Positions 33,568-43,806 of a stretch of 64,000 nt of DNA are shown here, in pieces (the first letter of the stretch is position 1; every line of letters begins with the position of its first letter). Made by a program: the position numbers and the translations under genes. Under the pieces are notes generated by a model that was not told the origin of the DNA, ran no database searches, and saw only the letters and a list, made by a program, of their open reading frames with translations. Origin of the DNA: Rheinheimera sediminis (GTDB lineage: Bacteria > Pseudomonadota > Gammaproteobacteria > Enterobacterales > Alteromonadaceae); the NCBI RefSeq assembly GCF_004005375.1, contig NZ_RZUF01000003.1, positions 47,132-111,131 of the forward strand, given 5' to 3'.

Positions 33568-35476
33568 AGCTGTTCACTTGATGCAGTTCCAGTGGTCGCT
33601 CGTACAAATAGCCCTGTAAAAAGTGTACCCCTGCTTTTGTCAGTTTTTCAGCCTGTTCAGCAGTCTCAACCCCTTCAGCTACCACCTTATAACCCATGTT
33701 GGCGGAAATACTCATCACAGCTGATACGATCGACATGCCGTTCAGGTCGAGCTTGTCGATAAAAGACTTATCTATTTTTACAATATTGACATTTAAATCC
33801 TGCATGGCTGACAAGGATGAATAACCTGTACCGAAGTCATCAATAGATACCTTAATACCAAGGCTTTGCAGGTGTTTGATGATAAAGAACAGATTGTCTT
33901 TGTCACCAGAAAACACAGATTCAGTGATTTCGATGTGCAGAAAACGAGCCTCAATACCGTAATGCTGGATCATATCTTCGACAGTCACGGCAAAACTCAG
34001 ATCTTGAAATTGCACTACTGATACATTAACGCACACAGAGATCTCGCCATAAAGTTCAGTTAAGGTTTTGATTTCCATACAGGCATTGTGCAAAACCCAA
34101 TAGCCAATTTGTCGTATTTTCCCTGTTTGCTCTGCCAGGCAGATAAACTCGTCTGGTGCTATGTTTTCGCCATCCAGCTGCCAGCGTAGTAAGGCTTCAA
34201 AAGCGACAACGGCAGTATCAGATGCACGCACTATAGGGTGAAATACCAGGCGGAACTCGGCATTCTCTATGGCGGTATCTAACCTGTTGCGCAGGAAGAT
34301 TTCCCTTTTCATTCTGCTGGCCAGATGATCATCAAAAAAGGCCCAACGTTGGCTGATACTGGATTTCTGGTTGTACATAGCCATATCGGCTAACTGAATT
34401 AACTCTTGTTCATCCCTACTGTGGTCAGGGAAAAGTGCTATGCCTATGGTCGCGCTGATACGGATCCTGTGCCCCCGTATATCCATAGTGTTGGAAATGC
34501 CTTCCACCAACTGCCCTGATAACAGCACTAACAGCTCAGTATCATTGCTTGGAACACAGATCAGAAATTCGTCGCCGCCCCAGCGGCATAAAATCATCGC
34601 TTCAGTACAGCAGGCTTTAATTCGTTGCGCTGTCAGCAGCAATACCTCATCGCCGACACTATGGCCTATACTGTCATTGACTCTTTTAAAACCGTCCAAA
34701 TCTACAAACAAAATAGATAAGCCTTTGTTTAATTTAATAGAATTTTGTTTTATTTCCCGCACATGAGACAAAAAAGCTGTTCTGTTAAATAATCGGGTTA
34801 ACACATCCAAATTGGATAAATCATAGATTTGTTTGGTTCTGGCTATGACCTGATCTTCCATATTCTCCAGCAATAGCTTGTTTTGATGGCGTAGCTCAAT
34901 AGATTTAAGGGTGAAGTCTGCCGATTTGATCGCAGACACTATCATCACCATTGAAAAAAATAATCCCAGTCCACCCAATAAGGTCTGAAAGTACTCAGGC
35001 GATAACAACAGCAAGATAGAAAAGGGGAGGAGTAAGAGCATGGAGTAAATGACAGAGGTAAATTTGTCACCCGATAAAATATTTACAGCGCCTCCTGCCA
35101 TAGCTGAAACAATGATGATGCTGGTGGTCAGTTCACTTTGTTCAAAATAGCGATAAAAATACAGGCAATAGAAACACCAAAGCAAAGCTGTAGTGAGAGC
35201 GCCCGCTGAGAATCTGCGTAAATCTTTGCGCTGGCCTTGGTATCCCTGCCGGACTTTGCGCGCCCAGATTATAGAGTCTGCCAGCCTGAACAGGAGAAGC
35301 AGGTTCATCACTAGCCACCACTGTATTTTTTCTTCGCTATTGTTTGGTTGTAAAAAACCAAAAGCCAAAGTACCAGAGGCGAGTATTGAAATGAAAACTC
35401 CAGCATAACTATTTGAATATAATAAATTTATTTTATCGTGTTGATGCAGTTTTTGCAGTTCATCTTCATTCCCCAT
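33533..35476 (-). CDS. Membrane GGDEF-EAL protein (c-di-GMP synthesis/breakdown)
   Basis: About 647 residues. The N-terminal 180 residues hold about five to six transmembrane helices (from YAGVFISILASGTLAFGF onward). A short coiled coil leads to a GGDEF domain with intact motif RWGGDEFLICV and then an EAL domain with EALLRWQ, EITESVF, SIDDFGTGYSSLSAMQ and VAEGVETAEQ, all intact. Both activities are possible. A frame opens at 35497, but ATG 35476 has AGGA nine bases upstream. The last 35 bases overlap the 3' end of the convergent serine hydrolase gene. The signal is unknown. Confidence 0.9.
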   Translation of the reverse strand: MGNEDELQKLHQHDKINLLYSNSYAGVFISILASGTLAFGFLQPNNSEEKIQWWLVMNLLLLFRLADSIIWARKVRQGYQGQRKDLRRFSAGALTTALLWCFYCLYFYRYFEQSELTTSIIIVSAMAGGAVNILSGDKFTSVIYSMLLLLPFSILLLLSPEYFQTLLGGLGLFFSMVMIVSAIKSADFTLKSIELRHQNKLLLENMEDQVIARTKQIYDLSNLDVLTRLFNRTAFLSHVREIKQNSIKLNKGLSILFVDLDGFKRVNDSIGHSVGDEVLLLTAQRIKACCTEAMILCRWGGDEFLICVPSNDTELLVLLSGQLVEGISNTMDIRGHRIRISATIGIALFPDHSRDEQELIQLADMAMYNQKSSISQRWAFFDDHLASRMKREIFLRNRLDTAIENAEFRLVFHPIVRASDTAVVAFEALLRWQLDGENIAPDEFICLAEQTGKIRQIGYWVLHNACMEIKTLTELYGEISVCVNVSVVQFQDLSFAVTVEDMIQHYGIEARFLHIEITESVFSGDKDNLFFIIKHLQSLGIKVSIDDFGTGYSSLSAMQDLNVNIVKIDKSFIDKLDLNGMSIVSAVMSISANMGYKVVAEGVETAEQAEKLTKAGVHFLQGYLYERPLELHQVNSFIQKNREQLVH

Positions 35477-35943
35477 AAAGCATCCTGTTTTCTTCATTGG
35501 GTGTTTGAGTATCAGCTATCCGACGGACGGCTAACAGGCGGTTAAGAGACTTCTCGCATCAAGATACTGAGTTGGAAGTTATATTCAGTATGGCAGTAAT
35601 TTTTCAGGTCAAGGTGGCAAAAGTGATAAGTTTTGCTGTCCAAAGACTATTTTCTGGCTCTGCTAAAAAATAATTTGAGTAATCACTTTAAACACTTAGA
35701 GTGATGACTGCTTTTAGTGGCTACCGCTATCGGAATTACAGGGTATAGCTTTGCTGAATTGTTAACTAAAGTGTTACAGCTGATTCAAACAAAAAAGCAT
35801 TATTGCAGTGTAGCAGGGCTTATTTTCGCTATAAAGTGCCATTGCATTGTTATTTGGCTGTTCTATCTTGTACTGGGATTTGTAACTTGGTATCACGGAA
35901 ATGATGCAAATAAAACAATAAATTTACAGGCAAGGACAAACGA
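35477..35943. other. Intergenic region between GGDEF-EAL and lipase genes
   Basis: A 467-base AT-rich divergent spacer that must hold promoters for both genes. A 76-codon plus-strand frame (35717-35947) overlaps the lipase start, has no ribosome site, and reads like non-coding DNA, so I do not call it. No clear repeat or RNA gene is seen. Confidence 0.45.
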
Positions 35944-36999
35944 ATGAAACTACTAAAAATAGCGGCAGCCACATTGGCACTGCTGAGCTTACCTCTCTCT
36001 GCAGCGTTAAATGGTCATCCTGTCGTCTTGGTGCATGGTTTTCAACCTGCTAATTTAGCCGACAGGCCAACAGCTAGCGATGTTACCAGCAATGGCGCTG
36101 ATTACTGGGCTGGCTTTTGGTTAAGTCGTGCTGATGCTCGCATCGATTGGCCATCACAAGAACGTATTACCGGAAAAATTGCCACAGACTATATCTGGCC
36201 AAAACTACAGCAGTTATCCCGTGCCGGCACCTGCGCTAACGGCTGTATTTTTGTCAGCCACTCCACAGGAGATTTAGTCACCCGTTATATCATCGACAAT
36301 CAGGCCTTATGGCTACAAAACGCTGGCTTACAACCTTTGAGCATTATCGCCAGTTTTGACTTTGCCGGCGCCGGTGGTGGTGTTGAGCTGGCAGATTTAG
36401 CGGTGAATGTGGCCGGAGGCAGCAGCTGGACAGACGCAGCTTTGCGGGCTGCTTTATCTTTATGGTTAGGCCAGATGCCGTCGCCTTCCAATATCGGTGT
36501 GCTGAACGATCTGCGGGTAAATACGGCGCGGCAACTTGCCAGCTTCCCAACCAGTCGTGTACCACGTTTACGTTTTGCTGGCGCAGGTTCTGATTTTCTA
36601 AATGCCACAGGGCCATTTTTACCTGGCACTGATGATGGCGTGGTTGCCAGTCATTCCAGTTGTGGTGCTTCTGTTGTTGGCTCTTTTGATAGCTGTAGTG
36701 CCAATGTGGCTTTTGATGGCAAACTAGCCAGCCAAAGCCGCGGTGTGAAAGGCTTTATGCCCTACCACTACCCCATGCTGATGGGCAATGACTACAGCCA
36801 CAGCGGTTTGATTGAAAATAGCCGCGATGGCGAAGTAACAGCTGCCAATGCCAGAGCTAATTACCTGAACGCCGAAGCTTTGCAGTTCCAGACCTATCAG
36901 CAAAAACGCGGCTGGTGGGTGTTTGCTACTAACTATTTGTTAGTGACAGGTTCGGATCGTCACAGTATGTCGTCTTTAGTCAGTCAGGCTGCTGATTAA
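35944..36999 (+). CDS. Secreted lipase (alpha/beta hydrolase)
   Basis: A 351-residue exported lipase. The signal peptide is about 1-20 (cleavage near LSAALNG). The oxyanion motif PVVLVHGFQP is about 26-35. The nucleophile lies in FVSHSTGDLVTRYI, a SHSTG variant of the usual GHSxG. A candidate Asp is in PGTDDGVVASHSSCG and a candidate His in YSHSGLI, which resembles triacylglycerol lipases. Several Cys suggest disulfides outside the cell. RBS AAGGACAAACG precedes ATG 35944. The stop shares a base with the next ATG. A classical lipase foldase (Lif) is not next to it. Confidence 0.87.
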   Translation: MKLLKIAAATLALLSLPLSAALNGHPVVLVHGFQPANLADRPTASDVTSNGADYWAGFWLSRADARIDWPSQERITGKIATDYIWPKLQQLSRAGTCANGCIFVSHSTGDLVTRYIIDNQALWLQNAGLQPLSIIASFDFAGAGGGVELADLAVNVAGGSSWTDAALRAALSLWLGQMPSPSNIGVLNDLRVNTARQLASFPTSRVPRLRFAGAGSDFLNATGPFLPGTDDGVVASHSSCGASVVGSFDSCSANVAFDGKLASQSRGVKGFMPYHYPMLMGNDYSHSGLIENSRDGEVTAANARANYLNAEALQFQTYQQKRGWWVFATNYLLVTGSDRHSMSSLVSQAAD

Positions 37000-38048
37000 T
37001 GCAGAAGAAAGTTTTGTTAAGTCTGCTGCTGGTGCTGATAACACTGGCAGTTTTTTGGTTGTGGCCCAAAACTGAAACTGCTGTTGTTTCGGCTGGTAAA
37101 GCACAAGCGCCAGTTGTTGCTGATCCCCAAAAAGACAGCTTGGCTGAAGTAACTGAGCCAGTGCAGATGGATCAGTATCAACAGGAAGAGTTGCAGCAAA
37201 GTTTTAGTCTATTGTCGCAGGTATATGCGGCTGAACTTAGTTATCCGCCTTACTCCAGGCCTTTGTCGGCTGCCGATTATCAGCTACTCAACCCCAATCA
37301 TTTTGACACTGTGGCTTTGCCGCTGGAAGGTGGCGCCAGCGCCAGTCTGGTGTTGCCCAAGTACCGCTTTAGCTACCCTGAAACTGTGGTTTTTACTCTG
37401 GTAATGGAAGGGGTATCACCACAATATGCCAGAGCTGAATTACGTGAACAACAAAGCGGCAAAGTGTTGGCGCAAGCTGACTTAACTGCCACACCGGACT
37501 CCACTGAATGGCCGCATCAGTTTGATGCCAGTGAAAACTGGGATGGAGCTATGGAGTTGGTGGTGCTGTTTGAAGCTGAAGGTAAAACCCAACAATTGCA
37601 AACAGGGCTGGATTACAGCTATCCAGTCGCAACTATCACGGGTATTGGCAGCAGCAGTACCCGTGGTGCTGATTTAGTAATACCCGTGCAGCTGGATGTA
37701 AAAAAAACCGGTATGTATCGCTTAAGAGCCAATTTATTTACCGAAAGCAAACAGCCTTTGGCTGTGCTGACGGCAGAGGGGAAACTGACCGAAGGTGCTG
37801 CCACTTTGGATTTAAAAGCATTTAAACAAGTATTACAGCAACAAGGTGGGCCTTATTGGCTCGGCACTTTTGTGCTGGAATTACGTTCCGCCAGGCCAGG
37901 AGAAGTCAGCCGCTACGGCGATAGCAAAGAACCTGGTTTTATGGTGGACGCCATTAACTTTGGCCAACTCAGTGACGAGCCTTTTGTGTTAAGTGACGAA
38001 GAAAAGCAAAGACTGCTGTTTTTGCAGCGGTTAGCGGATGGAGGCTGA
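36999..38048 (+). CDS. Membrane-anchored partner of the lipase, unknown family
   Basis: A 349-residue protein with one N-terminal helix (KKVLLSLLLVLITLAVFWLW) and a long periplasmic part. A Q/E-rich helical segment (about 45-75) precedes beta-rich regions (YRFSYPETVVFTLVMEGVSPQYARAELRE; GADLVIPVQLDVKKTGMYRLRANLF) that look like two immunoglobulin-like domains. It overlaps the lipase gene by one base (TAATG), so the two are made together. The topology recalls lipase foldases, but the R-x-x-F-D-Y motif of Lif is absent. A role in lipase folding, anchoring or inhibition is inferred from the overlap alone. Confidence 0.65.
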   Translation: MQKKVLLSLLLVLITLAVFWLWPKTETAVVSAGKAQAPVVADPQKDSLAEVTEPVQMDQYQQEELQQSFSLLSQVYAAELSYPPYSRPLSAADYQLLNPNHFDTVALPLEGGASASLVLPKYRFSYPETVVFTLVMEGVSPQYARAELREQQSGKVLAQADLTATPDSTEWPHQFDASENWDGAMELVVLFEAEGKTQQLQTGLDYSYPVATITGIGSSSTRGADLVIPVQLDVKKTGMYRLRANLFTESKQPLAVLTAEGKLTEGAATLDLKAFKQVLQQQGGPYWLGTFVLELRSARPGEVSRYGDSKEPGFMVDAINFGQLSDEPFVLSDEEKQRLLFLQRLADGG

Positions 38049-38600
38049 GCTTCTGATTTCGTGTTGTGGTCAAAAGCCGGGGAAAATTCGAAGCTGCGCA
38101 GATACAACAAAACTCTCGCCTGAAAAAGCATAGTCTGCAGGTGAATTGCTGTTTTACTATTTTTCCATATATTTAGTGGTAAAGGCTCTGGCTGCCGTAG
38201 TTAAAACTAAAGTTAGCTCCTGCTGGGGCTGCTGTTGCTGCAGCGCAAGGATGCCGTCCCAGCTTTTACCCTATTGCCGAACCAGCCTTTGTCTCTATTT
38301 TGTTGCTCCGCTGCCTGGTCTACACTGGTTGCAGAATCACTGCTGCGCACCGGATTTCATCACCTATACTCACTAGGGTGGTGTGCAGGCTTGGAGTGAC
38401 AGCGGTTTCCCGATACAGCACTGAGATCTGAGGCTTTGTATCCGGTGACTTAGACTTTAGTCGCAAACCTCTGTGGATGGTTTGACAGTTGCTTACAGAA
38501 CAGAAACACTGCCGTGAACTTAGTATTTCAGAGTATCTAGACTCTGTTGTAGTTTTCTTTTGCCATGTTGTCTTCTGGCCTCTATTGATGGGAAGTCGTT
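38049..38600. other. Long intergenic region, nothing recognised
   Basis: 552 bases between the lipase partner and the chemoreceptor gene. Open frames here (for example 38146-38376) are Cys/Leu-rich and look random. I see no clear terminator, tRNA or repeat; degraded coding sequence is possible but not supported. Confidence 0.4.
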
Positions 38601-40145
38601 ATGGAAAATGTTCGTGTTGTAGTGGTTTTTCTGGTGTTGTGGTTACTATCACAAGTAGTGTATCTGTGGCTTGGCTTCAATACCTGGCTGTTAGTAGCAG
38701 TAAATTTGTTTGTTGTCGCAGGTTTTCTGTTGTGGGCTGGCCGGAAACAACCAGAAGTGCAGCAGCAACATCAGCCCAATGCGCTGGCGCAAAGCGCTCA
38801 CTCTATTACCGAAGCGACCTCTAAAATGGCGATAGGTGCTGCCGAAGTTTCCTTTTATATCGATGGTTTAATTAAAGATATCAAACACAGCGGTGACGAC
38901 TGTGGTCAGATAGGTAGTGCAGCTGCAGGCCTGGCCGATACCAGTGGTCAGTTGACCGACAATTTGCAGCAAATCAGTCAAAGTATTACCCAGACCGCGA
39001 ATGCTTGTAGTACGGCCGATCAACGTCTGCAAAAAAGTGTAGGTAATATCAACCAGCTGGCAAATGCCGTAAGTGCTGCGGCCACTCAACTGGAGCAACT
39101 CAAAGGCAGCGCAGACGATATTCAGCGTATTACCGAGGTGATCACCAGTGTCGCCAATCAAACCAACTTACTGGCACTGAATGCTGCTATTGAAGCAGCA
39201 CGGGCAGGTGAACAAGGTCGTGGTTTTGCGGTAGTGGCTGATGAAGTGCGGGCCTTGGCGGGGAAAACCTCAGAAGCCACCAAAGATATTGCTAAAATGC
39301 TGGCTGATATTCGCAGCCAAAGTGAGCAAACCGCTGACGTGATGACGCAACTGGTGCAACTTAGTGCTGAGGTGCAGCAGGAATTGCAATCTGTAGCTTC
39401 TGGCTTTAATGGTATTAACACAGAAGTTGGGCAGGTATCTGCGGCGCTGGAGCAAATAGAGCAGGCCAGCACTGGGCTGGAGAATACCAGTCAGCAAGTG
39501 GGGCAGTCTATTCAGAGTATTAACAAAGCCTTGTCAGCGATAGAATACAAAGGGAGCTCAGTAGCTGAACAGGCCATAGAGTTGTCAGTAGAAACTGAAA
39601 GTATTTACCGTGAACTTAGTGCTGTCACCAACCAGAGTTTCTTTAACCCAGTGTTAAAAGAAGCGCAGCAAGCTGCTGCAGCTATAAGCGCTTTATTTGA
39701 AAAAGCGTTGAGTGACGGTAAACTAACCGAACAACAGTTGTTTGCCGAGCAGTATCAGCCTATAGCCAATACCAATCCACAAAAATTCCATACTGCTTAC
39801 GACAGTTTTACCGACCAGTTTTTCCCGATGATCCAGGAGCCTATTTTAGAGCGGCATAGCAATGTGTTGTACGCGGGTGGCGTGGATCGTAAAGGTTATT
39901 TCCCAACTCATAATAAAAAATACAGCCAGGCCTTAACGGGGAACTACGAGAAAGATTTACTACAAAACCGCACTAAACGCGTCTTCGGCGACCGCACCGG
40001 CAGCCGCTGTGGCAGTAATACCCAGCCTATGCTGCTGCAAACTTATAAACGTGATACAGGCGAAATTCTGCATGATTTGTCGGTGCCTATTATGGTGAAA
40101 GGCCGACATTGGGGTGGCTTTAGAATAGGCTTTAAGCGGGTTTGA
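38601..40145 (+). CDS. Methyl-accepting chemotaxis-like protein with C-terminal sensor domain
   Basis: 514 residues. Two closely spaced N-terminal hydrophobic helices (about 4-24 and 28-45) anchor it. A long signalling coiled coil follows, with the canonical tip [20 protein letters not shown] and [25 protein letters not shown]. After this (from about 345) comes a domain with [35 protein letters not shown] and [10 protein letters not shown], which resembles cache-type sensor domains usually placed before, not after, the signalling part. There is no large periplasmic loop. It would couple to CheA/CheW. The SDR gene overlaps its stop by four bases. Confidence 0.82.
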   Translation: MENVRVVVVFLVLWLLSQVVYLWLGFNTWLLVAVNLFVVAGFLLWAGRKQPEVQQQHQPNALAQSAHSITEATSKMAIGAAEVSFYIDGLIKDIKHSGDDCGQIGSAAAGLADTSGQLTDNLQQISQSITQTANACSTADQRLQKSVGNINQLANAVSAAATQLEQLKGSADDIQRITEVITSVANQTNLLALNAAIEAARAGEQGRGFAVVADEVRALAGKTSEATKDIAKMLADIRSQSEQTADVMTQLVQLSAEVQQELQSVASGFNGINTEVGQVSAALEQIEQASTGLENTSQQVGQSIQSINKALSAIEYKGSSVAEQAIELSVETESIYRELSAVTNQSFFNPVLKEAQQAAAAISALFEKALSDGKLTEQQLFAEQYQPIANTNPQKFHTAYDSFTDQFFPMIQEPILERHSNVLYAGGVDRKGYFPTHNKKYSQALTGNYEKDLLQNRTKRVFGDRTGSRCGSNTQPMLLQTYKRDTGEILHDLSVPIMVKGRHWGGFRIGFKRV

Positions 40146-40888
40146 ATAAGGTTCTGATTATTACCGGAGGCAGCCGTGGCATAGGTGCTGCTACTGCAAC
40201 ACTGGCTGCAGCTCAGGGTTATCAAGTCTGCGTTAACTATCTAACCAATCAACAGGCCGCAGATGCAGTAGTTGCTGCTATTCGCTCTGCAGGCGGCTAT
40301 GCTGTGGCTATGCAGGCCGACCTTGCTGTTGAAGCAGAAATAGTGGCGTTGTTTCAGCGTGTTGATCAGGAATTAGGGCCCTTAACTGCGCTGGTGAATA
40401 ATGCAGGCATTTTGGAGAAACAAAGTAGCCTGCTTCAGATGGATCAAGCCCGTTTGCAGCGGGTTTTTGTAACTAATGTTGTTGGCCCTATGTTATGCGC
40501 GCGTGAAGCTGTGAAGCGTATGTCGACAAAACTAGGTGGCAAAGGTGGGGTCATTGTTAATGTCTCTTCTGTAGCATCCCGTTTAGGTTCGGCGGGTGAA
40601 TATATTGATTACGCCGCGTCAAAAGGTGCATTGGATAGCTTCACTATTGGTTTATCCAAAGAAGTGGCTGAGCAGGGTATCCGTGTCAATGCCGTACGGC
40701 CGGGTTTTATCTATACGGATATTCACGCCAGCGGCGGTGAGCCTGGTCGCGTTGACCGCATTAAAGATGCCATTCCAATGAAACGAGGTGGTCAGCCGGA
40801 AGAAGTTGCTCAGGCCATTTTATGGCTATTATCCGAGCAGGCTTCTTATGCTACCGGTACTTTTATCGATTTAGCGGGTGGGCGGTAA
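40142..40888 (+). CDS. Short-chain dehydrogenase/reductase
   Basis: Classical SDR of 248 residues, a FabG/glucose-dehydrogenase-like NAD(P)-dependent oxidoreductase. The cofactor motif TGGSRGIG (about 8-15), NNAG (about 86-89), catalytic Ser (VSSVAS), Y-x-x-x-K (YAASK, about 158-162) and the closing IDLAGGR are all present. Substrate is unknown. The start is TTG 40142, overlapping the chemoreceptor stop in TTGA. Coupled translation with a chemoreceptor is unusual, but a functional link is only inferred. Confidence 0.9.
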   Translation: MNKVLIITGGSRGIGAATATLAAAQGYQVCVNYLTNQQAADAVVAAIRSAGGYAVAMQADLAVEAEIVALFQRVDQELGPLTALVNNAGILEKQSSLLQMDQARLQRVFVTNVVGPMLCAREAVKRMSTKLGGKGGVIVNVSSVASRLGSAGEYIDYAASKGALDSFTIGLSKEVAEQGIRVNAVRPGFIYTDIHASGGEPGRVDRIKDAIPMKRGGQPEEVAQAILWLLSEQASYATGTFIDLAGGR

Positions 40889-40907
40889 ATGGATAGGCTG
40901 CAGCTGC

Positions 40908-41453
40908 TTAAACCTTTTTTACTTCCAATTTCGCTGCATCGAACAACGGAATATAACCTTGCTGTTCAGATAACCGGATATCAATCCAAAGCAGCACTTC
41001 ATCTTTGATCTGTGTAGCATCTTTCACATCGAAGTTTGTTTCCACACTAAAACTTATGCTGCCTTTATTGCCAGCAGTTTTAATCTGAGTTTGCAGTTGT
41101 TTTAAGGTGTTCACTCCGGCCTGGTCGAGTTTAAATTGATAAGTTGTGACCTCCATATCCGCACTAAACAGACCTGTGGCGCGTTTCTGTGAGACTTTAC
41201 TCAGTTGTACTAAACCAAAAACAGCTTCAGTACTTTTGTTGACCTTGTCTAATTGAACAGTCAACTGCAGTTTAGTTGAATCCGGCTCCAGACTAAAATC
41301 ATCACCCACACTGACTTTTACCAGCATCTGATTTGGGTCCAGTGTGGTCAGGGTGTTTTCATCAAACTGGCTGACTGTAGCCATAGTGCTAAAAGGGATT
41401 GAGGCACAGCCTGATAACGCCAGCAACGCAGATAAAATTACAACAAAACGCAT
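40908..41453 (-). CDS. Lipoprotein of unknown function
   Basis: A 181-residue protein with lipoprotein signal (MRFVVILSALLALSGCA, Cys about 16). The mature part is beta-rich with alternating charged and hydrophobic residues, for example LVKVSVGDDFSLEPDSTKLQLTVQLDKV and GSISFSVETNFDV. No family recognised. ATG 41462 is possible, but ATG 41453 has AAGGA eight bases upstream. It lies 17 bases past the SDR gene in convergent orientation and just downstream of thiF; it is probably independent of the thi operon. Confidence 0.65.
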   Translation of the reverse strand: MRFVVILSALLALSGCASIPFSTMATVSQFDENTLTTLDPNQMLVKVSVGDDFSLEPDSTKLQLTVQLDKVNKSTEAVFGLVQLSKVSQKRATGLFSADMEVTTYQFKLDQAGVNTLKQLQTQIKTAGNKGSISFSVETNFDVKDATQIKDEVLLWIDIRLSEQQGYIPLFDAAKLEVKKV

Positions 41454-41479
41454 AATAACCATCCTTGGAAAATATCACT

Positions 41480-42262
41480 TTATATTGTCACTATAACCTG
41501 ACCAATATCTATATTTCTCGCTGTATTCTCAACTGGACAACAACAAATCTGAGCAGGCAGGTTGTAACCTATCCATCGGAATTCTTTACCTTCAAACTGC
41601 CAAAATTTTGCCTGAATGTCTGGCTGAATAATTTGCTGGATCAGCAACATAGCTTGCATAGCGCCGATAATTCCAAGTAAAGGGGCTATTACACCTAAGC
41701 TACTGCAGTTACCGGATTGGTCTGTGAGTTCAGGGAATAAACAGCTGTAGCAGGGGCTTTGGTTATGCGCAAAAGGCCAAAGCATCAACTGGCCTTGTTG
41801 GGCTATGGCCGCTGCACTGATCAGGCTGATTTTCTGTTGCTGGCAAAGCCGATTAATCAGTTTACGGCTGTGGAAATTATCAGTGCAATCCAGTACCCAG
41901 TCCGCCTTTGCCAGCAAGGCGTCGGCATTGTCGGTGCTAAAATGCTGGTCGACTGCTGTAATTTGCACATGCGGGTTGAGCTGTTTAAGCTGGCGCGCTG
42001 CTACTTTGGCTTTGTTAAGGCCTTTGTCGCTGTCACGAAATAATATCTGCCGTTGCAGGTTAGATAACTCCACTTTATCGCCATCAACCAACGTCAACTG
42101 GCCTAAACCTGATGACACCAGATACTGACTGGCAGCATTGCCTAAACCGCCACAACCTATCAGCAACACCTTCGTTTGTTTTAGTTTTAGCTGAGCGGCT
42201 TCGCCAAAGCCGGGTAACATCAACTGGCGGCTATAACGGATAAATTCTAAATCACTGAGCAT
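41480..42262 (-). CDS. thiF: Sulfur-carrier protein adenylyltransferase ThiF
   Basis: E1-like enzyme that adenylates the C-terminal Gly-Gly of ThiS for sulfur loading in thiazole synthesis (MoeB/ThiF family). It shows RYSRQLMLPGFG, the ATP-binding VLLIGCGGLGNAASQYL (about 32-48), LVDGDKVELSNLQRQ and DCTDNFHSRKLIN. Zinc ligands are CYSC (about 172-175) and CCCP (about 243). ATG 42316 opens a longer frame, but ATG 42262 has GGAG eight bases upstream and gives about 260 residues. It overlaps thiDE by 16 bases and ends the operon. Confidence 0.93.
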   Translation of the reverse strand: MLSDLEFIRYSRQLMLPGFGEAAQLKLKQTKVLLIGCGGLGNAASQYLVSSGLGQLTLVDGDKVELSNLQRQILFRDSDKGLNKAKVAARQLKQLNPHVQITAVDQHFSTDNADALLAKADWVLDCTDNFHSRKLINRLCQQQKISLISAAAIAQQGQLMLWPFAHNQSPCYSCLFPELTDQSGNCSSLGVIAPLLGIIGAMQAMLLIQQIIQPDIQAKFWQFEGKEFRWIGYNLPAQICCCPVENTARNIDIGQVIVTI

Positions 42263-43806
42263 GGCTTTTGCTCCAGTTGGGCCTCGGCGATCAGCTGCTG
42301 CATTTGTTGCACCCAAAGTTTTGGATCTGACGCTTGAGCAAAGCCTTGCACCACGGCTAAGTGCTTGATACCACTTGCCAACACAGCTTTGGCATTGGTT
42401 GCATTAATGCCACCAATAGCCACCAACGGGAGCTTTGGGAATAAGGCCGGATAGCGATAAAGCTTCTGCAGCCCCTGTAACTTGCCGCCCATCTCTTTGG
42501 TTTGAGTGGTAAAAACTGCACCTATCGCCAGATAACTGGGCTGGAGTTGCTGTGCTCTTAACAGTTTATAAAAACCATGATTGGATACACCCAACCGAAT
42601 TCCGGCTTGTCGCAAAGCCGCTAAGTCTGCTTGATCAATGTCTTCCTGGCCTAAATGCACACCATAAGCGCCAAGCTCCAACGCCAATTGCCAATGATCG
42701 TTAATAAAAAGCTGAATATCAGGGTGCTGACAAAGCTGGACTGCCTGCCGGATTTGTTGCCTCAACAGCGCCTGTTCTATGTTTTTAATCCGTAGTTGCA
42801 GGGTTTTTACTCCGGCGTCTAAAGCTCTTTTTAACTCTGTGACCGAAGGCACTATCACATATAAACCTAAAGGCGCTTTCAGTGGCGCAAAGGCCTGGTC
42901 TGGCGGCTGCAGATCATCCGTTAGCAGCTCTGGTAAATACTGCGGATCAGTGGGAAAGCCGCAGTGTCCGACAGTGCCTGACCAAGGGTTGACCGCAACT
43001 GGTAGACTTAACCCTTGATTGATATAAGTTTTTGCCACTACAAAGGCATCTTCCAGCGCATAACCTAACGCCAAAGTTGCCGCCAAAGCACTACTGAAAC
43101 TACAGCCTGTGCCGTGGTTAAAACTATGCTGTTGGCGTGGGCTGCGAAGGCTGACTTGATGGGTATAAGCCGGATAACCGCGGTAGCGAAACTTAGCGCT
43201 GATAAAAAGCTGGTCTGTGCAAGCACTGGTATCTGCATGGCCGCCTTTCACCAGTACAGCTCTGACGCCAGTAGTGAATAGCCGTTGTACCGCCTGCTCA
43301 GGGTCTGAGCTGTGGGTTAAAGCTTGAAGCTCTGGCAGGTTAGGTGTAAGCAGATCAAGTTGTGGCAATAAATACTGGATAACCGTCTGATATAATTCGG
43401 GTTCAGCCATAGTTGAGCCTGAACTGCTGATAGCTACAGGGTCATAAATCACCAATAAGTCAGGCAGGCTTTGTCTGAGCTGTTGTAAAAAATCAGTCAG
43501 CCAAAGCACCTGAGCTTTGTTCACCAGTAACCCAATTTTTATCACAGCAGGCTGCGCATCTTTGAGTAAAGCTATAGCTTGTTGTTGCAGCAGATCGACA
43601 GAGACCGCCATGCAGGCATCGACCCCAGAACTATGCTGGGCTGTAATAGCTGTCACTAAAGTACATAAGTGCAGAGGCTGTTCTGGGGCAGAAAAACTCT
43701 GAATGACTTTTAAGTCGGCCTGAATACCAGCGCCTGCGCTATTGTCTGAACCTGCGATGCTCCAGAGGATTGTTGCTTGATTTGCTGCATGAGTTGTTTG
43801 AATCAT
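42247..43806 (-). CDS. thiDE: Fused HMP(-P) kinase ThiD and thiamine-phosphate synthase ThiE
   Basis: About 519 residues. Residues 1-290 are Thi[20 protein letters not shown] (about 17-35), [21 protein letters not shown] and [13 protein letters not shown]; it phosphorylates HMP and HMP-P. Residues 310-519 are Thi[49 protein letters not shown], and [11 protein letters not shown], joining HMP-PP with thiazole phosphate to thiamine phosphate. ATG 43806 overlaps the thiG stop (ATGA) with AGGAGG upstream. ThiD-ThiE fusion is known in gammaproteobacteria; it couples consecutive steps. Confidence 0.94.
   Translation of the reverse strand: MIQTTHAANQATILWSIAGSDNSAGAGIQADLKVIQSFSAPEQPLHLCTLVTAITAQHSSGVDACMAVSVDLLQQQAIALLKDAQPAVIKIGLLVNKAQVLWLTDFLQQLRQSLPDLLVIYDPVAISSSGSTMAEPELYQTVIQYLLPQLDLLTPNLPELQALTHSSDPEQAVQRLFTTGVRAVLVKGGHADTSACTDQLFISAKFRYRGYPAYTHQVSLRSPRQQHSFNHGTGCSFSSALAATLALGYALEDAFVVAKTYINQGLSLPVAVNPWSGTVGHCGFPTDPQYLPELLTDDLQPPDQAFAPLKAPLGLYVIVPSVTELKRALDAGVKTLQLRIKNIEQALLRQQIRQAVQLCQHPDIQLFINDHWQLALELGAYGVHLGQEDIDQADLAALRQAGIRLGVSNHGFYKLLRAQQLQPSYLAIGAVFTTQTKEMGGKLQGLQKLYRYPALFPKLPLVAIGGINATNAKAVLASGIKHLAVVQGFAQASDPKLWVQQMQQLIAEAQLEQKPCSVI

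Noticed and set aside
35717-35947. 76-codon open frame before the lipase gene
   Set aside because: It overlaps the lipase start, has no ribosome site and reads as random Leu/Ile-rich sequence; it is probably promoter DNA.
36999-38048. Assignment of the lipase partner as a Lif-type foldase
   Set aside because: Gene position and topology fit, but the conserved Lif motif is not present and the domain pattern is beta-rich instead of helical.
38146-38376. 76-codon Cys-rich frame in the 38-kb intergenic region
   Set aside because: Unnatural composition (Cys and Leu runs), no ribosome site, no recognisable family.
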